Shown here: one piece after another, positions 1 to 8,735 of the stretch | How positions within the stretch are numbered: the stretch's first letter is position 1 | Layout of the letters: the number at the start of each line of letters is the position of its first letter | From: Gordonia tangerina | GTDB lineage: Bacteria > Actinomycetota > Actinomycetes > Mycobacteriales > Mycobacteriaceae | Assembly (NCBI RefSeq): GCF_021556435.1 | Contig: NZ_JAKGCU010000009.1 | Span: 97,780 to 161,779 of the forward strand | Reading direction: 5' to 3' | DNA length: 64,000 nucleotides | Position numbers and translations under genes: made by a program | Notes under the pieces: generated by a model | Databases searched by the model: none | What the model saw: only the letters and a program-made list of their open reading frames with translations | What the model was told of the DNA's origin: nothing

Positions 1-89
1 CGTAACCGCGTGCCTTTCCCGCCGACGAGTACCACGGCCTGCACGCCGTCGCCTCCCGACGGCGCGTCGACTGGGTTGTCACTGGTCAT
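1..89 (-). CDS. Mannose-1-phosphate guanylyltransferase-like protein, N-terminal fragment
   Basis: Only the first 29 or so codons lie in the window; the gene runs off the left edge. The visible residues end in AVVLVGGKGTRLR, the nucleotide-binding signature of sugar-phosphate nucleotidyltransferases. The ATG at 89 follows a good ribosome binding site (GAGGAGG) and overlaps the end of wbbL by 11 bp, so the two are translationally coupled. By position after rmlD-wbbL it matches mycobacterial manB (Rv3264c), which makes GDP-mannose. That identity is inferred from synteny and a short motif only. Confidence 0.7.
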   Translation of the reverse strand, partial: MTSDNPVDAPSGGDGVQAVVLVGGKGTRL

Positions 90-972
90 GGCTTCCTCCT
101 CGGTGTCGTTCCCCAGACCTGCGGGCCGCGATGACCGCGACCCGCGAACGCAGTGCGAGTCCGATCCGCAACGCGAGCCGCACCGGCGCCTGCAACACCC
201 CGGGGTGTCGGTCTGCCTGAAAGCGGTACGCGCTGCGGTGATGGGCGGGCAACATGGCGTCCGGATCACGTCCGGCCGCATGCCCCTTGGTGTGCACGAC
301 CTCCGCGCCGGGCACGTAGACGTTGAGCCAACCGGCCCGACCGAGCCGGTCGCCGAGATCCACGTCCTCCATGTACATGAAGTACCGGGAGTCGAAGCCC
401 TGCACCGAGTCGAACGCCGCCCTCCGCACCAGCAGGCACGACCCCGACAGCCACCCGACGGACCGTTCGCTGGGCTCGGCGTTGTCGGCGCGATAGGCCG
501 TCGTCCACGGATTCGACTTCCAGATCGAGCCGAAAACGGCGTGTCCGGCGCCGGAGATCAAATCGGGTACACGGCGCGCGGATGGGTAGACCGAGCCGTC
601 CGGTTCGCGGATCAGCGGACCAAGCGAACCGGCACGGGGCCACCGTCGGGCCGCCGCGAGGAGTTCGTCGAGCGAGCCGGGCGACCACTCGACGTCGGGG
701 TTGGCCACTGCGATGAACTCGACGGACGGGTCGAGTTCGGCGACGGCCCGATTGATGCCGCCGCCATAGCCGATGTTCCCGCCGGTGTGGACCAGCGTCA
801 CGTTGTCGTGTTCGCGGGCTGCCGTCTCCGGCGCACCATCGGTGGAACCGTTGTCGGCGATGACGACTCGCGGCGGTGGCGCCGACGTGGCCTTCGCCAA
901 ACTCTCCAGGAAGGTCGAGAGATGCCTCCCCGACGAATACGTCACCGTCACGACGGCCAACTCAGCGGTCAC
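79..972 (-). CDS. wbbL: Rhamnosyltransferase WbbL (family 2 glycosyltransferase)
   Basis: This is a GT-A fold family 2 glycosyltransferase that in mycobacteria transfers rhamnose from dTDP-rhamnose to decaprenyl-PP-GlcNAc, making the linker that joins arabinogalactan to peptidoglycan. The protein shows ADNGSTDGAPE, the metal-binding region VANPDVEW, the acceptor-loop motif GWLSGSCLLVRR and YMEDVDLGDR, all as in mycobacterial WbbL. Length is about 297 aa from the GTG at 972. A GTG at 1020 would add 16 residues and sit 3 bp after the rmlD stop. I prefer 972 because the conserved VVTVTYSSG strand then begins near the N-terminus. It lies in a manB-wbbL-rmlD run on the minus strand. Confidence 0.92.
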   Translation of the reverse strand: MTAELAVVTVTYSSGRHLSTFLESLAKATSAPPPRVVIADNGSTDGAPETAAREHDNVTLVHTGGNIGYGGGINRAVAELDPSVEFIAVANPDVEWSPGSLDELLAAARRWPRAGSLGPLIREPDGSVYPSARRVPDLISGAGHAVFGSIWKSNPWTTAYRADNAEPSERSVGWLSGSCLLVRRAAFDSVQGFDSRYFMYMEDVDLGDRLGRAGWLNVYVPGAEVVHTKGHAAGRDPDAMLPAHHRSAYRFQADRHPGVLQAPVRLALRIGLALRSRVAVIAARRSGERHRGGSHDQ

Positions 973-1023
973 CGGGTAAGGGTAACCAACGTCGACGGAT
1001 GTCCTGCGCGGCTGCGACACGTG

Positions 1024-1935
1024 TCAGTCCACCGAAGCGTGATCGAGCGTCACGGCGGCATGCAGGGCTGCCCGCCAGTCACGCAATGGGGCCAGGCCCG
1101 CCTCGGCCCACGCGGTCGGCGACAACACTGAGTACGCCGGTCGCGGCGCGGGACGAGGGAACTGCGCGGTGGTGCACGGATGCACCCGGTCCGGATCGGC
1201 CCCCACCTCGGCGAACACCGCGCGTGCCACGGCGAACCAGGTGACGCTGCCGGAATTGGTGGCGTGCAGCACCGCGCCGGCCACCCTCCGGTCGCGGCCG
1301 CGCGCCGCGAGTTCCCAGAGCCCGGCCGCCAGATCTGCGGCGTAGGTGGGCGATCCGGTCTGGTCGTCGACCACCGACACCGTGTCGCGGGACGACTCCA
1401 GGCGCCGCATGGTGCCGACGAAGTCACGACTGTTCGGACCGCCGGTGTAGACCCACGCGGTCCGCACGATCGTGGTGGCCGGATCGAGCTCGACGGCGAG
1501 TTGCTCGCCGGCGAGTTTGGACGCGCCGTACACCGTCTCCGGGGTACCCGTGACGTCGCCGGGTTGGTACGGCTGCGTGCGGCGTGGGGCGGTGGTGGTC
1601 GCCGCCGCGCCGGCGAAGACGTAGTCGGTCGAGACGTGGATCAGCCAGGCCCCCGCCGCACGCGTTGCTCGCGCGAGATTCGCCGGTCCGTCGCGGTTGA
1701 TCGCGTAGGCGCGGGCGGTGTCGGACTCCGCACCGTCTACGTCGGTGTAGGCCGCACAGTTGAGCACCACATCACCCGGCCCCAGATCGGACAACGCCGT
1801 GGACACCGACACCGCGTCGGCGATGTCGACGTCAGCCGACCCCAGCGCACGTATGTTGGCGGGCGCATCCGCGTCGGCCCGCAGCGCGGTGCCGAGCTGT
1901 CCGGTCGCACCGATGACGAAGAACGTCGGACTCAT
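1024..1935 (-). CDS. rmlD: dTDP-4-dehydrorhamnose reductase RmlD
   Basis: Catalyses the last step of dTDP-L-rhamnose synthesis, supplying the substrate of the adjacent WbbL. The sequence has an N-terminal Rossmann motif (VIGATGQLG), the STDYVF strand, and a short-chain-dehydrogenase YxxxK pair in the segment TVYGASKLAGE. Length is 303 aa from the ATG at 1935; a second ATG at 1944 would add three residues, and neither has a convincing ribosome binding site. It is divergent from the LCP gene at 2178 across 230 bp. Confidence 0.93.
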   Translation of the reverse strand: MSPTFFVIGATGQLGTALRADADAPANIRALGSADVDIADAVSVSTALSDLGPGDVVLNCAAYTDVDGAESDTARAYAINRDGPANLARATRAAGAWLIHVSTDYVFAGAAATTTAPRRTQPYQPGDVTGTPETVYGASKLAGEQLAVELDPATTIVRTAWVYTGGPNSRDFVGTMRRLESSRDTVSVVDDQTGSPTYAADLAAGLWELAARGRDRRVAGAVLHATNSGSVTWFAVARAVFAEVGADPDRVHPCTTAQFPRPAPRPAYSVLSPTAWAEAGLAPLRDWRAALHAAVTLDHASVD

Positions 1936-2177
1936 GGCTGCCATCGTGCCGCACGCGGGCCGCCCGGACGCGATGGCGGTCGGTGATGTGAGTCTCGCGG
2001 GACTGCTACGGCGTGGCGTTCCCGGATTTCCTACGCCACTTCAATAGCCTGGCGTCAGAACTGCAACATCTGAAACGCCAACATCACCGACATCTGCACA
2101 CACATGCGTCACACCCAACAGTGACCGGCATGCCAGCAGAGCCGTGGTGACCGACGACGAAAGGTGATGACCCGCTC

Positions 2178-4271
2178 GTGGAGTCTCGACCTGGTGATGC
2201 ACGCCGACGTCACGGTGGTCGCACACGCCCCGACGAGTCCACGCCACGTCCCACGTCATCGGCGGACCGGAAGCCAACCGACCGGAAGAGGCCAGAGGGG
2301 GCGCCGGCTGGTGACCGGAGGATGACAGGCGGCCGGGAGCAGCCACCCACACCTCGCCGGCGGCCGCCGGAACAGGCCCCGGGGTCGGGACCCGAGCAAC
2401 GCCGCCGCAGGCGCTCTCCGGAGGACCGCGTCGACCCGCGCGCGTCCGGGCAGCCGAAGCGCCGCCGACCGAGCCCTGATGATGTGTCGGCACCTCCGCC
2501 ACGCCGGCGACCCGTGTCCTCACCTCCCGCGGGCCGAGGTGTCGGGGGCCGCCGGCCCGACGTCGTCTCGACCGCATCCGACGAAATCCACACCGGCGGC
2601 GCCACAGATTCACCGCGGCGGCGACGACGCCCGGCAGCCGAGGCCGATCAACGTGGTGGCGGCCCCTCCGACCCCCGACACCCGCGCTCTCGAGGTCGGG
2701 CGGCGCAGCCCGAACGGCGAGGCCGACCGGATCGGCCGGCAGCAGCAGCGACCGCGACATCGGGTTCCGATCGGCGCCCCCGCGAACCGCGTCCAGACGG
2801 AATCGGCCCGACCCCGCCGTCGCGCCCGTCCTGGCGGGCCAAGACCAGCCGGGCCGGCATCGGTCGTGGGCTCGTCGCGCTGCTCTCGGTGTCGGTGCTG
2901 TTGTGCACCGGCTACGCGTGGAACAACGTCAACAATCTCAACTCCAACATCACCCAGTTGGGTGGCCTGGGTCTCGGCGGCGCCGACGACGGCGCGGTCG
3001 ACATCCTGCTCGTCGGCACCGATTCACGCACCGATGCCAAGGGCAATCCGCTGTCGGCGGACGAACTCAAACTCTTGCGCTCGGGCGAGGAAGTCGCCAC
3101 CAACACCGACACCATCCTGTTGATCCGGATCCCGAACGACGGATCGTCGGCGACGGCGATCTCGATCCCTCGTGACTCCTACGTCGAGGTTCCCGGCATC
3201 GGGATGTCGAAGATCAATGCGGCATACGGCACCACCAAGGAGGGTGTGCGCCAGCGCGCGGTCGAGGCCGGTGCGACGCCCGCGGCGGCCGAGAACGACG
3301 GCACGCAGGCCGGACGCAAGGCCCTCATCGACAGCGTGACCGGCCTGACCGGCGTGCACGTCGACCACTACGCCGAGGTGGGTCTGCTCGGCTTCGTGCT
3401 GCTGACCAATGCCGTGGGCGGCGTCGACGTCTGCCTGAAAGACGCGGTCAACGAACCGTATTCGGGGGCACGGTTCCGCGCCGGCGAACAAACCCTCAAC
3501 GGCCCCAAGGCACTCAGTTTCGTCCGGCAACGCCACGGGCTGCCGCGCGGCGACCTCGATCGCATCACTCGGCAGCAGGTGTTCATGGCCTCGCTGGCCA
3601 ACAAGATGCTGTCGGCCAACATGCTCGCCGACCCCGGCAAGCTGTCCGAACTGCAGCGGGCGGTCTCCCGGTCGGTCGTGATCGACGACAACTGGGATGT
3701 CGTGAAACTCGCCGAACAACTCAAGGACCTCAGCGGCGGACGCGTCAAGTTCGCCACCATCCCGGTGGTCACCGAGCAAGGGTGGAGCGAGGACGGCCAG
3801 CAGAGCGTCGTCGAGGTCGACCCCAACCAGGTGCGGACCTTCACCGACAACCTCCTCAACCGCAAGCAGGACGACGGCACACCGGAACGCGCCGACTACA
3901 CTGTCGACGTGGTCAACGCCGGCACTATCGACGGTCTCGCATCGAACGTCGCCAATATCTTGACCACCAAGGGGTTCCAGTCCGGCGACACCCTCAGCGG
4001 CAGTGCCGACGACCGCGACACGGTCGTGTACACCCACGCCGAGGACGCCGGGGCCCGCCAACTGGCCAAGGATCTCGGCGGCGCCGAAGTGCGCGTGGAT
4101 TCCTCACTACCGGAGAAGCGTCTGAAGGCCGTGCTCACCAACACCTACGAGGGCCCGGGTTCGATCCTCGACACCGGAACCCAGGTCGACAACGTCCCGG
4201 CCAGCGAGCGCGTCGGCAACAACCGCCCGCCCATCACGGCCGGCACCGACGGCCCGACCTGTGTGAACTGA
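2178..4271 (+). CDS. LytR-CpsA-Psr (LCP) family glycopolymer ligase with long Arg/Pro-rich cytoplasmic tail
   Basis: LCP enzymes attach arabinogalactan or other glycopolymers from lipid carriers onto peptidoglycan at the outer face of the membrane. Residues 1-225 are an unusual low-complexity tail rich in Arg, Pro and Gly. One membrane segment follows (about 229-248). The LCP catalytic domain (about 275-450) has the conserved LLVGTDSR, ISIPRDSYVEVPG and FVRQRHGLPRGDLDRI motifs. A LytR_C domain lies at about 555-650. The start is the GTG at 2178, preceded by GAAAGG. It is divergent from rmlD-wbbL, consistent with a role at the galactan linker. Regulation is unknown; the tail could be a phosphorylation or docking site. 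Confidence 0.92.
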   Translation: MESRPGDARRRHGGRTRPDESTPRPTSSADRKPTDRKRPEGAPAGDRRMTGGREQPPTPRRRPPEQAPGSGPEQRRRRRSPEDRVDPRASGQPKRRRPSPDDVSAPPPRRRPVSSPPAGRGVGGRRPDVVSTASDEIHTGGATDSPRRRRRPAAEADQRGGGPSDPRHPRSRGRAAQPERRGRPDRPAAAATATSGSDRRPREPRPDGIGPTPPSRPSWRAKTSRAGIGRGLVALLSVSVLLCTGYAWNNVNNLNSNITQLGGLGLGGADDGAVDILLVGTDSRTDAKGNPLSADELKLLRSGEEVATNTDTILLIRIPNDGSSATAISIPRDSYVEVPGIGMSKINAAYGTTKEGVRQRAVEAGATPAAAENDGTQAGRKALIDSVTGLTGVHVDHYAEVGLLGFVLLTNAVGGVDVCLKDAVNEPYSGARFRAGEQTLNGPKALSFVRQRHGLPRGDLDRITRQQVFMASLANKMLSANMLADPGKLSELQRAVSRSVVIDDNWDVVKLAEQLKDLSGGRVKFATIPVVTEQGWSEDGQQSVVEVDPNQVRTFTDNLLNRKQDDGTPERADYTVDVVNAGTIDGLASNVANILTTKGFQSGDTLSGSADDRDTVVYTHAEDAGARQLAKDLGGAEVRVDSSLPEKRLKAVLTNTYEGPGSILDTGTQVDNVPASERVGNNRPPITAGTDGPTCVN

Positions 4272-4274
4272 TCG

Positions 4275-4997
4275 ATGACCGACACCACCATCACTGCCGC
4301 CGTATTCGCCGCCGTCGCCGACTGGTCGCAACCGTTGCTGACCTACTACGACCACCGAAGCGGTGAACGTACCGAACTTTCTGGTGCCACCCTGGGGAAT
4401 TGGGCCGCGAAGTCGGCGAACTTCTTTGTCGACGAACTCGGCCTCGCGCCCGGCGACGAGGTCGTTGTCGATCTTCCGGAGCATTGGCAGACCGCAGCGA
4501 TCCTACTCGGCGCGTGGTGGGCCGGTGCGCGCGTCCGCTTGCCGGGCAGCTCCGGCGACACCGGCGCTGTGGGCGTCGCCGTGACGTCGGCGCAACGCAT
4601 CGACGCTCACGACGATGTCGATGAGCTGCTCGTCGCCTCACTAGATCCGTTCGCGATGGGCGTGCGCGACCTGCCCGTTGGGGTCACCGACTTCGCGACC
4701 GCGGTACGCGTCCATGGCGACCAGTACTCCCCCACCGGTGTGCCCGCCGGACCGGTGCTCGACGACGACGACACCGCCACGGTGCTCGCCACCGCACGGC
4801 GCGCCGCAGCCGCCGACGGAGTCTCGGCCGGGACACGTGTCCTCACCGTCCGCCGGTGGCACGATGCTCGCGGCGTCATCGGCAATCTCGTTGCGCCGCT
4901 GGCCGTTGGCGCCTCTCTCGTCACCGTGTCGCATCCCGACGACGAGCGGCTGGCCGGACTCGCCGACACCGAACGTGCGGACCTCACACTGCGCTGA
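4275..4997 (+). CDS. TIGR03089-type protein (truncated acyl-CoA synthetase-like)
   Basis: 240-residue protein beginning 3 bp after the LCP stop, so probably in its operon. It resembles the N-terminal part of adenylate-forming enzymes: a LTYYDHRSGERTELSG strand, the NWAAKSANF helix and a DLPEHWQTA region. It lacks the ATP-binding P-loop and the C-terminal lid of true acyl-CoA synthetases. This fits the actinobacterial TIGR03089 family, which also sits next to the LCP gene in mycobacteria (Rv3268). The function is unknown; catalysis of adenylation is unlikely given the missing domains. Confidence 0.85.
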   Translation: MTDTTITAAVFAAVADWSQPLLTYYDHRSGERTELSGATLGNWAAKSANFFVDELGLAPGDEVVVDLPEHWQTAAILLGAWWAGARVRLPGSSGDTGAVGVAVTSAQRIDAHDDVDELLVASLDPFAMGVRDLPVGVTDFATAVRVHGDQYSPTGVPAGPVLDDDDTATVLATARRAAAADGVSAGTRVLTVRRWHDARGVIGNLVAPLAVGASLVTVSHPDDERLAGLADTERADLTLR

Positions 4998-5058
4998 CGC
5001 GTGCGGATTCGTCCGAAGAGGGTCCTCAAATCCGCTCGCGTGGGGCATCCTCGTAGGC

Positions 5059-5433
5059 ATGAAGATCCCCAAGGCGGTTGCGCGATTCAACAAGAAGGTG
5101 ACCAATCCGATCCAGCGCCAATGGGCTCCGCGGCTGGCGCCGTGGGCGATGGTGGAACACGTGGGGCGCAAGTCTGGAAAGGAGTACTCGATCCCGGTGC
5201 TCGCCTGGGTCGACGACGACCGGCTCTCGATCGTGCTGACCTACGGACGCCACACCGACTGGGTACGCAACGTGCAGGCTGCCAATGAATTCGGTTTGGT
5301 GCGCAAATCCAAGCATTACAAGGTGGTTCGGCCGCGCATCATCCCGTCGGACTCCCCGGATGTGGCGTCCGGTGCGCGCATCCCGGCCCGCATGTTCGAG
5401 TCCGTCCTCATCGGCACTCTCGTCGAAGGGTGA
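5059..5433 (+). CDS. Deazaflavin (F420)-dependent nitroreductase family protein
   Basis: 124-residue split-barrel protein of the DUF385/Ddn family, which binds cofactor F420 and reduces diverse substrates. Visible family features are the WAMVEHVGRKSGKEY segment, the barrel strand ending VLTYGRHTDWVRNV, and the VVRPRI strand. The ATG at 5059 is chosen because homologous sequence starts with MKIPKAVARFN; in-frame sequence upstream is not conserved-looking and overlaps the preceding gene in another frame. Its stop overlaps the next start (GTGA), indicating co-translation. The substrate cannot be predicted. Confidence 0.85.
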   Translation: MKIPKAVARFNKKVTNPIQRQWAPRLAPWAMVEHVGRKSGKEYSIPVLAWVDDDRLSIVLTYGRHTDWVRNVQAANEFGLVRKSKHYKVVRPRIIPSDSPDVASGARIPARMFESVLIGTLVEG

Positions 5434-6257
5434 CCGCGGTGCCCGACGATGCTCTCGACGATTTCACCGCGCGCGATGTCACCGTCGGAACGGCCACGAA
5501 GACGGTGTATGCCAAGGGTGAGGGCCCAGCGGTCATCGTCATCGCCGAGATGCCCGGCATCAGCCCAAAAGTCGCCGACTTCGCCCGGAAGGTGGCGGCA
5601 CGCGGACTCACCGCGGTCATGCCCTCACTGTTCGGTGTCGACGGCCGAGATCCGCGGCCCGACGCGCTCGGCCGCGTCGGATCCACGCGGTACATGGCCG
5701 AGACGATCACCCGGGCGTGCATCAGCCGGGAGTTCACCGTGCTGGCCACCGGAAAGACCTCACCGATCGCCGACTGGTTGCGTGGACTCGCGGCCCAGGA
5801 ACACGATCGGTGCGGCGGACCCGGCGTCGGCGCCGTCGGGATGTGCTTCACCGGCGGCTTCGCACTGGCAATGGCCACCGACGACCGTCTGCTTGCCCCG
5901 GTGCTGTCCCAGCCGTCCTTACCGTTCGGTGTGATACCGGCACGCAACCGGTCCATCGATCTCAGCGACGCCGACCTGGCGCGGGTGAAGAGTCGGTGCG
6001 CCGCCGGGCTGCAGGTGATGGGCCTACGGTTCGAGGGTGATCGTCTGGCCCCGCGGTCGCGCTTCGACTTCCTCCGGGAACAACTCGGTGACGCGTTCCT
6101 GGCCGTCGAGCTACCCGACTCCTCGGCCAGCCCGGATTCCATGTTGCCGCAGCCACATTCGGTGCTGACCGAAGACCTCATCGACGAGCCGGGGCAGCCC
6201 ACGTATGACGCACGCGAGCAGGTGCTCGACTTCTTCGCCGAGAAGTTGCGCCACTAG
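5430..6257 (+). CDS. Dienelactone hydrolase family protein
   Basis: 275-residue alpha/beta hydrolase of the dienelactone hydrolase family. The nucleophile elbow appears as GVGAVGMCFTGG, with the catalytic Cys in the family's G-x-C-x-G-G pattern. The AVIVIAEMPGISP strand is the typical oxyanion region. A C-terminal His (TYDAREQVLDFF region) is less clear, so the complete triad is not certain. The GTG start at 5430 overlaps the preceding stop by 4 bp. A perfect inverted repeat at 6274-6316 probably ends the transcript. The substrate is unknown. Confidence 0.85.
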   Translation: MTAVPDDALDDFTARDVTVGTATKTVYAKGEGPAVIVIAEMPGISPKVADFARKVAARGLTAVMPSLFGVDGRDPRPDALGRVGSTRYMAETITRACISREFTVLATGKTSPIADWLRGLAAQEHDRCGGPGVGAVGMCFTGGFALAMATDDRLLAPVLSQPSLPFGVIPARNRSIDLSDADLARVKSRCAAGLQVMGLRFEGDRLAPRSRFDFLREQLGDAFLAVELPDSSASPDSMLPQPHSVLTEDLIDEPGQPTYDAREQVLDFFAEKLRH

Positions 6258-6273
6258 GGCTGCGGACAGGAAT

Positions 6274-6316
6274 GTGCCGTAGATCTGAGTCACCTGGCGA
6301 CACCGATCTACGGCAC
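6274..6316. terminator. Inverted repeat between convergent genes
   Basis: GTGCCGTAGATC (6274-6285) is matched by its exact complement GATCTACGGCAC (6305-6316), giving a 12-bp perfect stem with a 19-nt loop. It sits between the convergent dienelactone hydrolase and purE genes, so it can serve both strands. There is no T-tract, as is common for actinobacterial terminators. Confidence 0.6.
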
Positions 6317-6336
6317 TTGTGGCCGTCGGTGACCGC

Positions 6337-6882
6337 TCAGTCGTCCCCGAGCAGCTTGGTGCGCAGCGCCTCGTCCTTCTCCAGCACCATGGCCTGGAGC
6401 CCTTGCTGGAAATCGACCATGCGCGACCGCAATCCGGCGTCCGACGAACCCAGGATCCGCACCGCCAGGAGCCCCGCGTTGCGCGCCCCGCCGATGGACA
6501 CGGTGGCCACCGGCACACCCGCCGGCATCTGCACGATCGAAAGCAACGAGTCCAGACCATCGAGGGTGCGCAGCTGCACCGGCACGCCGATCACCGGCAG
6601 CGGGGTAGCCGAGGCGACCATCCCGGGCAGATGCGCCGCACCACCCGCGCCCGCGATGATCACCGAGATCCCGCGATCGGCTGCGCCGGAGGCGTAGTCG
6701 AGCATCCGCTGCGGCGTGCGATGCGCCGACACCACACCGACCTCGAAGGGCACCTCGAACTCGGCCAACGCCTCGGCGGCGGCTTCCATGGTGGGCCAGT
6801 CCGAATCGCTGCCCATGATCAATCCGACCCGCGGCCGAATCGGTTCGTGATACCCCGCATCGTTGGGTTCGGTCTCGGTCAT
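6337..6882 (-). CDS. purE: 5-(carboxyamino)imidazole ribonucleotide mutase PurE
   Basis: Converts N5-CAIR to CAIR in purine biosynthesis. It carries the class I PurE signatures GSDSDWPTM at the N-terminus, SAHRTP with the catalytic His, and the [13 protein letters not shown] loop. The ATG at 6882 overlaps the purK stop as ATGA, which fixes the start; an upstream in-frame ATG at 6909 is inside purK and unlikely. Length is 181 aa, near the family norm with a short extra N-terminus. It is the second gene of a purK-purE operon. Confidence 0.95.
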   Translation of the reverse strand: MTETEPNDAGYHEPIRPRVGLIMGSDSDWPTMEAAAEALAEFEVPFEVGVVSAHRTPQRMLDYASGAADRGISVIIAGAGGAAHLPGMVASATPLPVIGVPVQLRTLDGLDSLLSIVQMPAGVPVATVSIGGARNAGLLAVRILGSSDAGLRSRMVDFQQGLQAMVLEKDEALRTKLLGDD

Positions 6883-8096
6883 GCGTGCGCATCCCATCCA
6901 TCGGTCCACTCGGCGTGAGACATCCAGTGCGCGGCGCGTTCCGCACGTTCCCGCACGGTCGCGGGCGAATCGGTATCGCCACCGACAATGTTGACGTGCC
7001 CGACCTTGCGGTCGGGCCGTTCGCCCTTACCGTACAGATGCACCTTGGCATCGGGCATGCGGGCCAACAGGTGATGCAGACGCTCGTCCATCGTCATCTC
7101 CGGCGCCGTTTCGGCACCCAGGATATTGGCCATCACGATCACCGGCGCCCGCGCCGCAGTGTCCCCGAGCGGGTAGTCGAGCACGGCCCGCAGATGCTGC
7201 TCGAACTGAGAGGTCACCGCACCGTCCATGGTCCAGTGCCCGCTGTTGTGTGGCCGCATCGCGAGTTCGTTGACCAGCAGCTCACCGTCGAGTGTCTCGA
7301 AGAGTTCCATCGCCATCACCCCGACGACGCCGAGTGCCTCGGCCAACCGCAGCGCCATCTGCTGCGCCTGCTCGGCGACCTCGTCGGACAGATCCGGCGC
7401 CGGTGCCAACACCACGGCGCACTGCCCCTTGCGCTGAATCGTCTCCACCACCGGCCACGCGGCGCCCTGCCCGAACGGGGATCGTCCGATCATCGCCGAC
7501 AACTCGCGACGCATCGCGACCTTCTGCTCGGCGATCAGACCGACCCCGGCACCGAATTGTTCGTCGAACACCGACAGCGCTTCGTCACGGTTGTCGAGCA
7601 GCCAGACACCACGCCCGTCGTAGCCCCCGCGGATCGCCTTGAGCACGATCGACCAACCGTGGGTCTGTCCGAACTCGACGAACCGTGCGCGCGCATCCGA
7701 GCCGGCGTCGGTCAGGTCGGCGAAGTCCGGGACCGGCAAGCCCAGCTCAACCAGCCGCACCCGCATCACGAGCTTGTCCTGCGCGAAGTGCAGCGCCGCC
7801 GACGGCGGGCGCACCGCCACGCCCTCGGCCTCGAGCGCCTGCAGATGGCTCAGCGGCACACCTTCGTGATCGAAAGTGAGGGCGGCGGCGCCCTGCGCGG
7901 CGCGGCGGAGGTCGGCGAGCTCATTGTGTGAGCCGAGGACGATGTCGGCGCTGACCTGGGCGGCAGGATCGGTCTCGCTCGACGCCAACACGCGCAGACA
8001 CTGTCCGAGCGCAATGGCCGCCTGATGGGTCATACGGGCGAGCTGACCACCGCCGATCATCGTCACGGTTGGCATGCTGGATGTCACGCCGAACAT
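6879..8096 (-). CDS. purK: 5-(carboxyamino)imidazole ribonucleotide synthase PurK
   Basis: ATP-grasp enzyme that carboxylates AIR to N5-CAIR, feeding the overlapping purE. The sequence starts with the typical [10 protein letters not shown] loop, continues with [10 protein letters not shown], and has the ATP-grasp core GGYDGRGVW and [14 protein letters not shown]. Start is taken as the ATG at 8096 (405 aa); an ATG at 8075 is seven codons further in and equally plausible, neither having a clear ribosome binding site. It is divergent from gtrA. Confidence 0.95.
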   Translation of the reverse strand: MFGVTSSMPTVTMIGGGQLARMTHQAAIALGQCLRVLASSETDPAAQVSADIVLGSHNELADLRRAAQGAAALTFDHEGVPLSHLQALEAEGVAVRPPSAALHFAQDKLVMRVRLVELGLPVPDFADLTDAGSDARARFVEFGQTHGWSIVLKAIRGGYDGRGVWLLDNRDEALSVFDEQFGAGVGLIAEQKVAMRRELSAMIGRSPFGQGAAWPVVETIQRKGQCAVVLAPAPDLSDEVAEQAQQMALRLAEALGVVGVMAMELFETLDGELLVNELAMRPHNSGHWTMDGAVTSQFEQHLRAVLDYPLGDTAARAPVIVMANILGAETAPEMTMDERLHHLLARMPDAKVHLYGKGERPDRKVGHVNIVGGDTDSPATVRERAERAAHWMSHAEWTDGWDAHA

Positions 8097-8160
8097 CGTG
8101 GCACGTTCGCCACGTCGTGCGCATGACCGACCGGCGAAGTTACTCTTCGGTTTGATTTCG

Positions 8161-8174
8161 TACACTCGGATCTT
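8161..8174 (+). promoter_or_regulatory. Candidate leaderless promoter (-10) for gtrA
   Basis: TACACT at 8161-8166 fits the actinobacterial TANNNT -10 consensus and lies 8 nt before the GTG start at 8175. Transcription would therefore begin at or next to the start codon, giving an mRNA without a leader. No ribosome binding site precedes the GTG, which agrees with this. Confidence 0.4.
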
Positions 8175-8735
8175 GTGCCCTTCATCGACGAGCTCGTGGC
8201 TCGACTCCCCGAGCCGGTTCGTCGGCTCGCGATGCAACACCACGAGCTGATCAAGTTCGCTCTCGTCGGGGGCACCACCTTCGTCTTCGACCTGGTCATC
8301 TTCTACGCGCTGACCTTCACCGTGTTGGAACCGAAGCCGGTGGTGGCCCGCATCATCTCGGGGACCCTGGCCACGATCCTGAGCTACATCCTCAACCGGG
8401 AGTGGGCGTTCAAGAACCGTGGTGGCCGCGAACGCCATCACGAGGCGCTGCTGTTCTTCGCGATCAGCGGAATCGGCGTGATCCTGGCCGCGGCACCACT
8501 ATGGGTGGCCAACAACGTCTTCGACCTGCGCAGCAATGTCACCACCACCGAGCTGGTGGTACTCGACTTCGTCCTGGGCTTCTTGATCGGCAACCTGTTG
8601 CAGATGGCGTTCCGTTTCTGGGCGCTGCGCAAATTCGCCTTCCCGGTCGAACAATTGCGCGGTGGGGACGCCGGCTCCACCGACCTGCATCCGAGCGACG
8701 CCGAACTCATCGATGAGGAACTCGGTCACGCCTGA
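8175..8735 (+). CDS. GtrA family membrane protein
   Basis: 186-residue protein with four predicted membrane segments (about 25-47, 53-73, 89-110 and 124-146). It belongs to the GtrA family, thought to help flip polyprenyl-linked sugars or support cell-surface polysaccharide assembly. The LIKFALVGGTTFVFDL entry segment and ILNREWAFKN loop are family hallmarks. The position between purK and the PH-domain locus matches Rv3277. Its last 29 bp overlap, tail to tail, the end of the histidine kinase gene. The exact substrate is unknown. Confidence 0.88.
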   Translation: MPFIDELVARLPEPVRRLAMQHHELIKFALVGGTTFVFDLVIFYALTFTVLEPKPVVARIISGTLATILSYILNREWAFKNRGGRERHHEALLFFAISGIGVILAAAPLWVANNVFDLRSNVTTTELVVLDFVLGFLIGNLLQMAFRFWALRKFAFPVEQLRGGDAGSTDLHPSDAELIDEELGHA

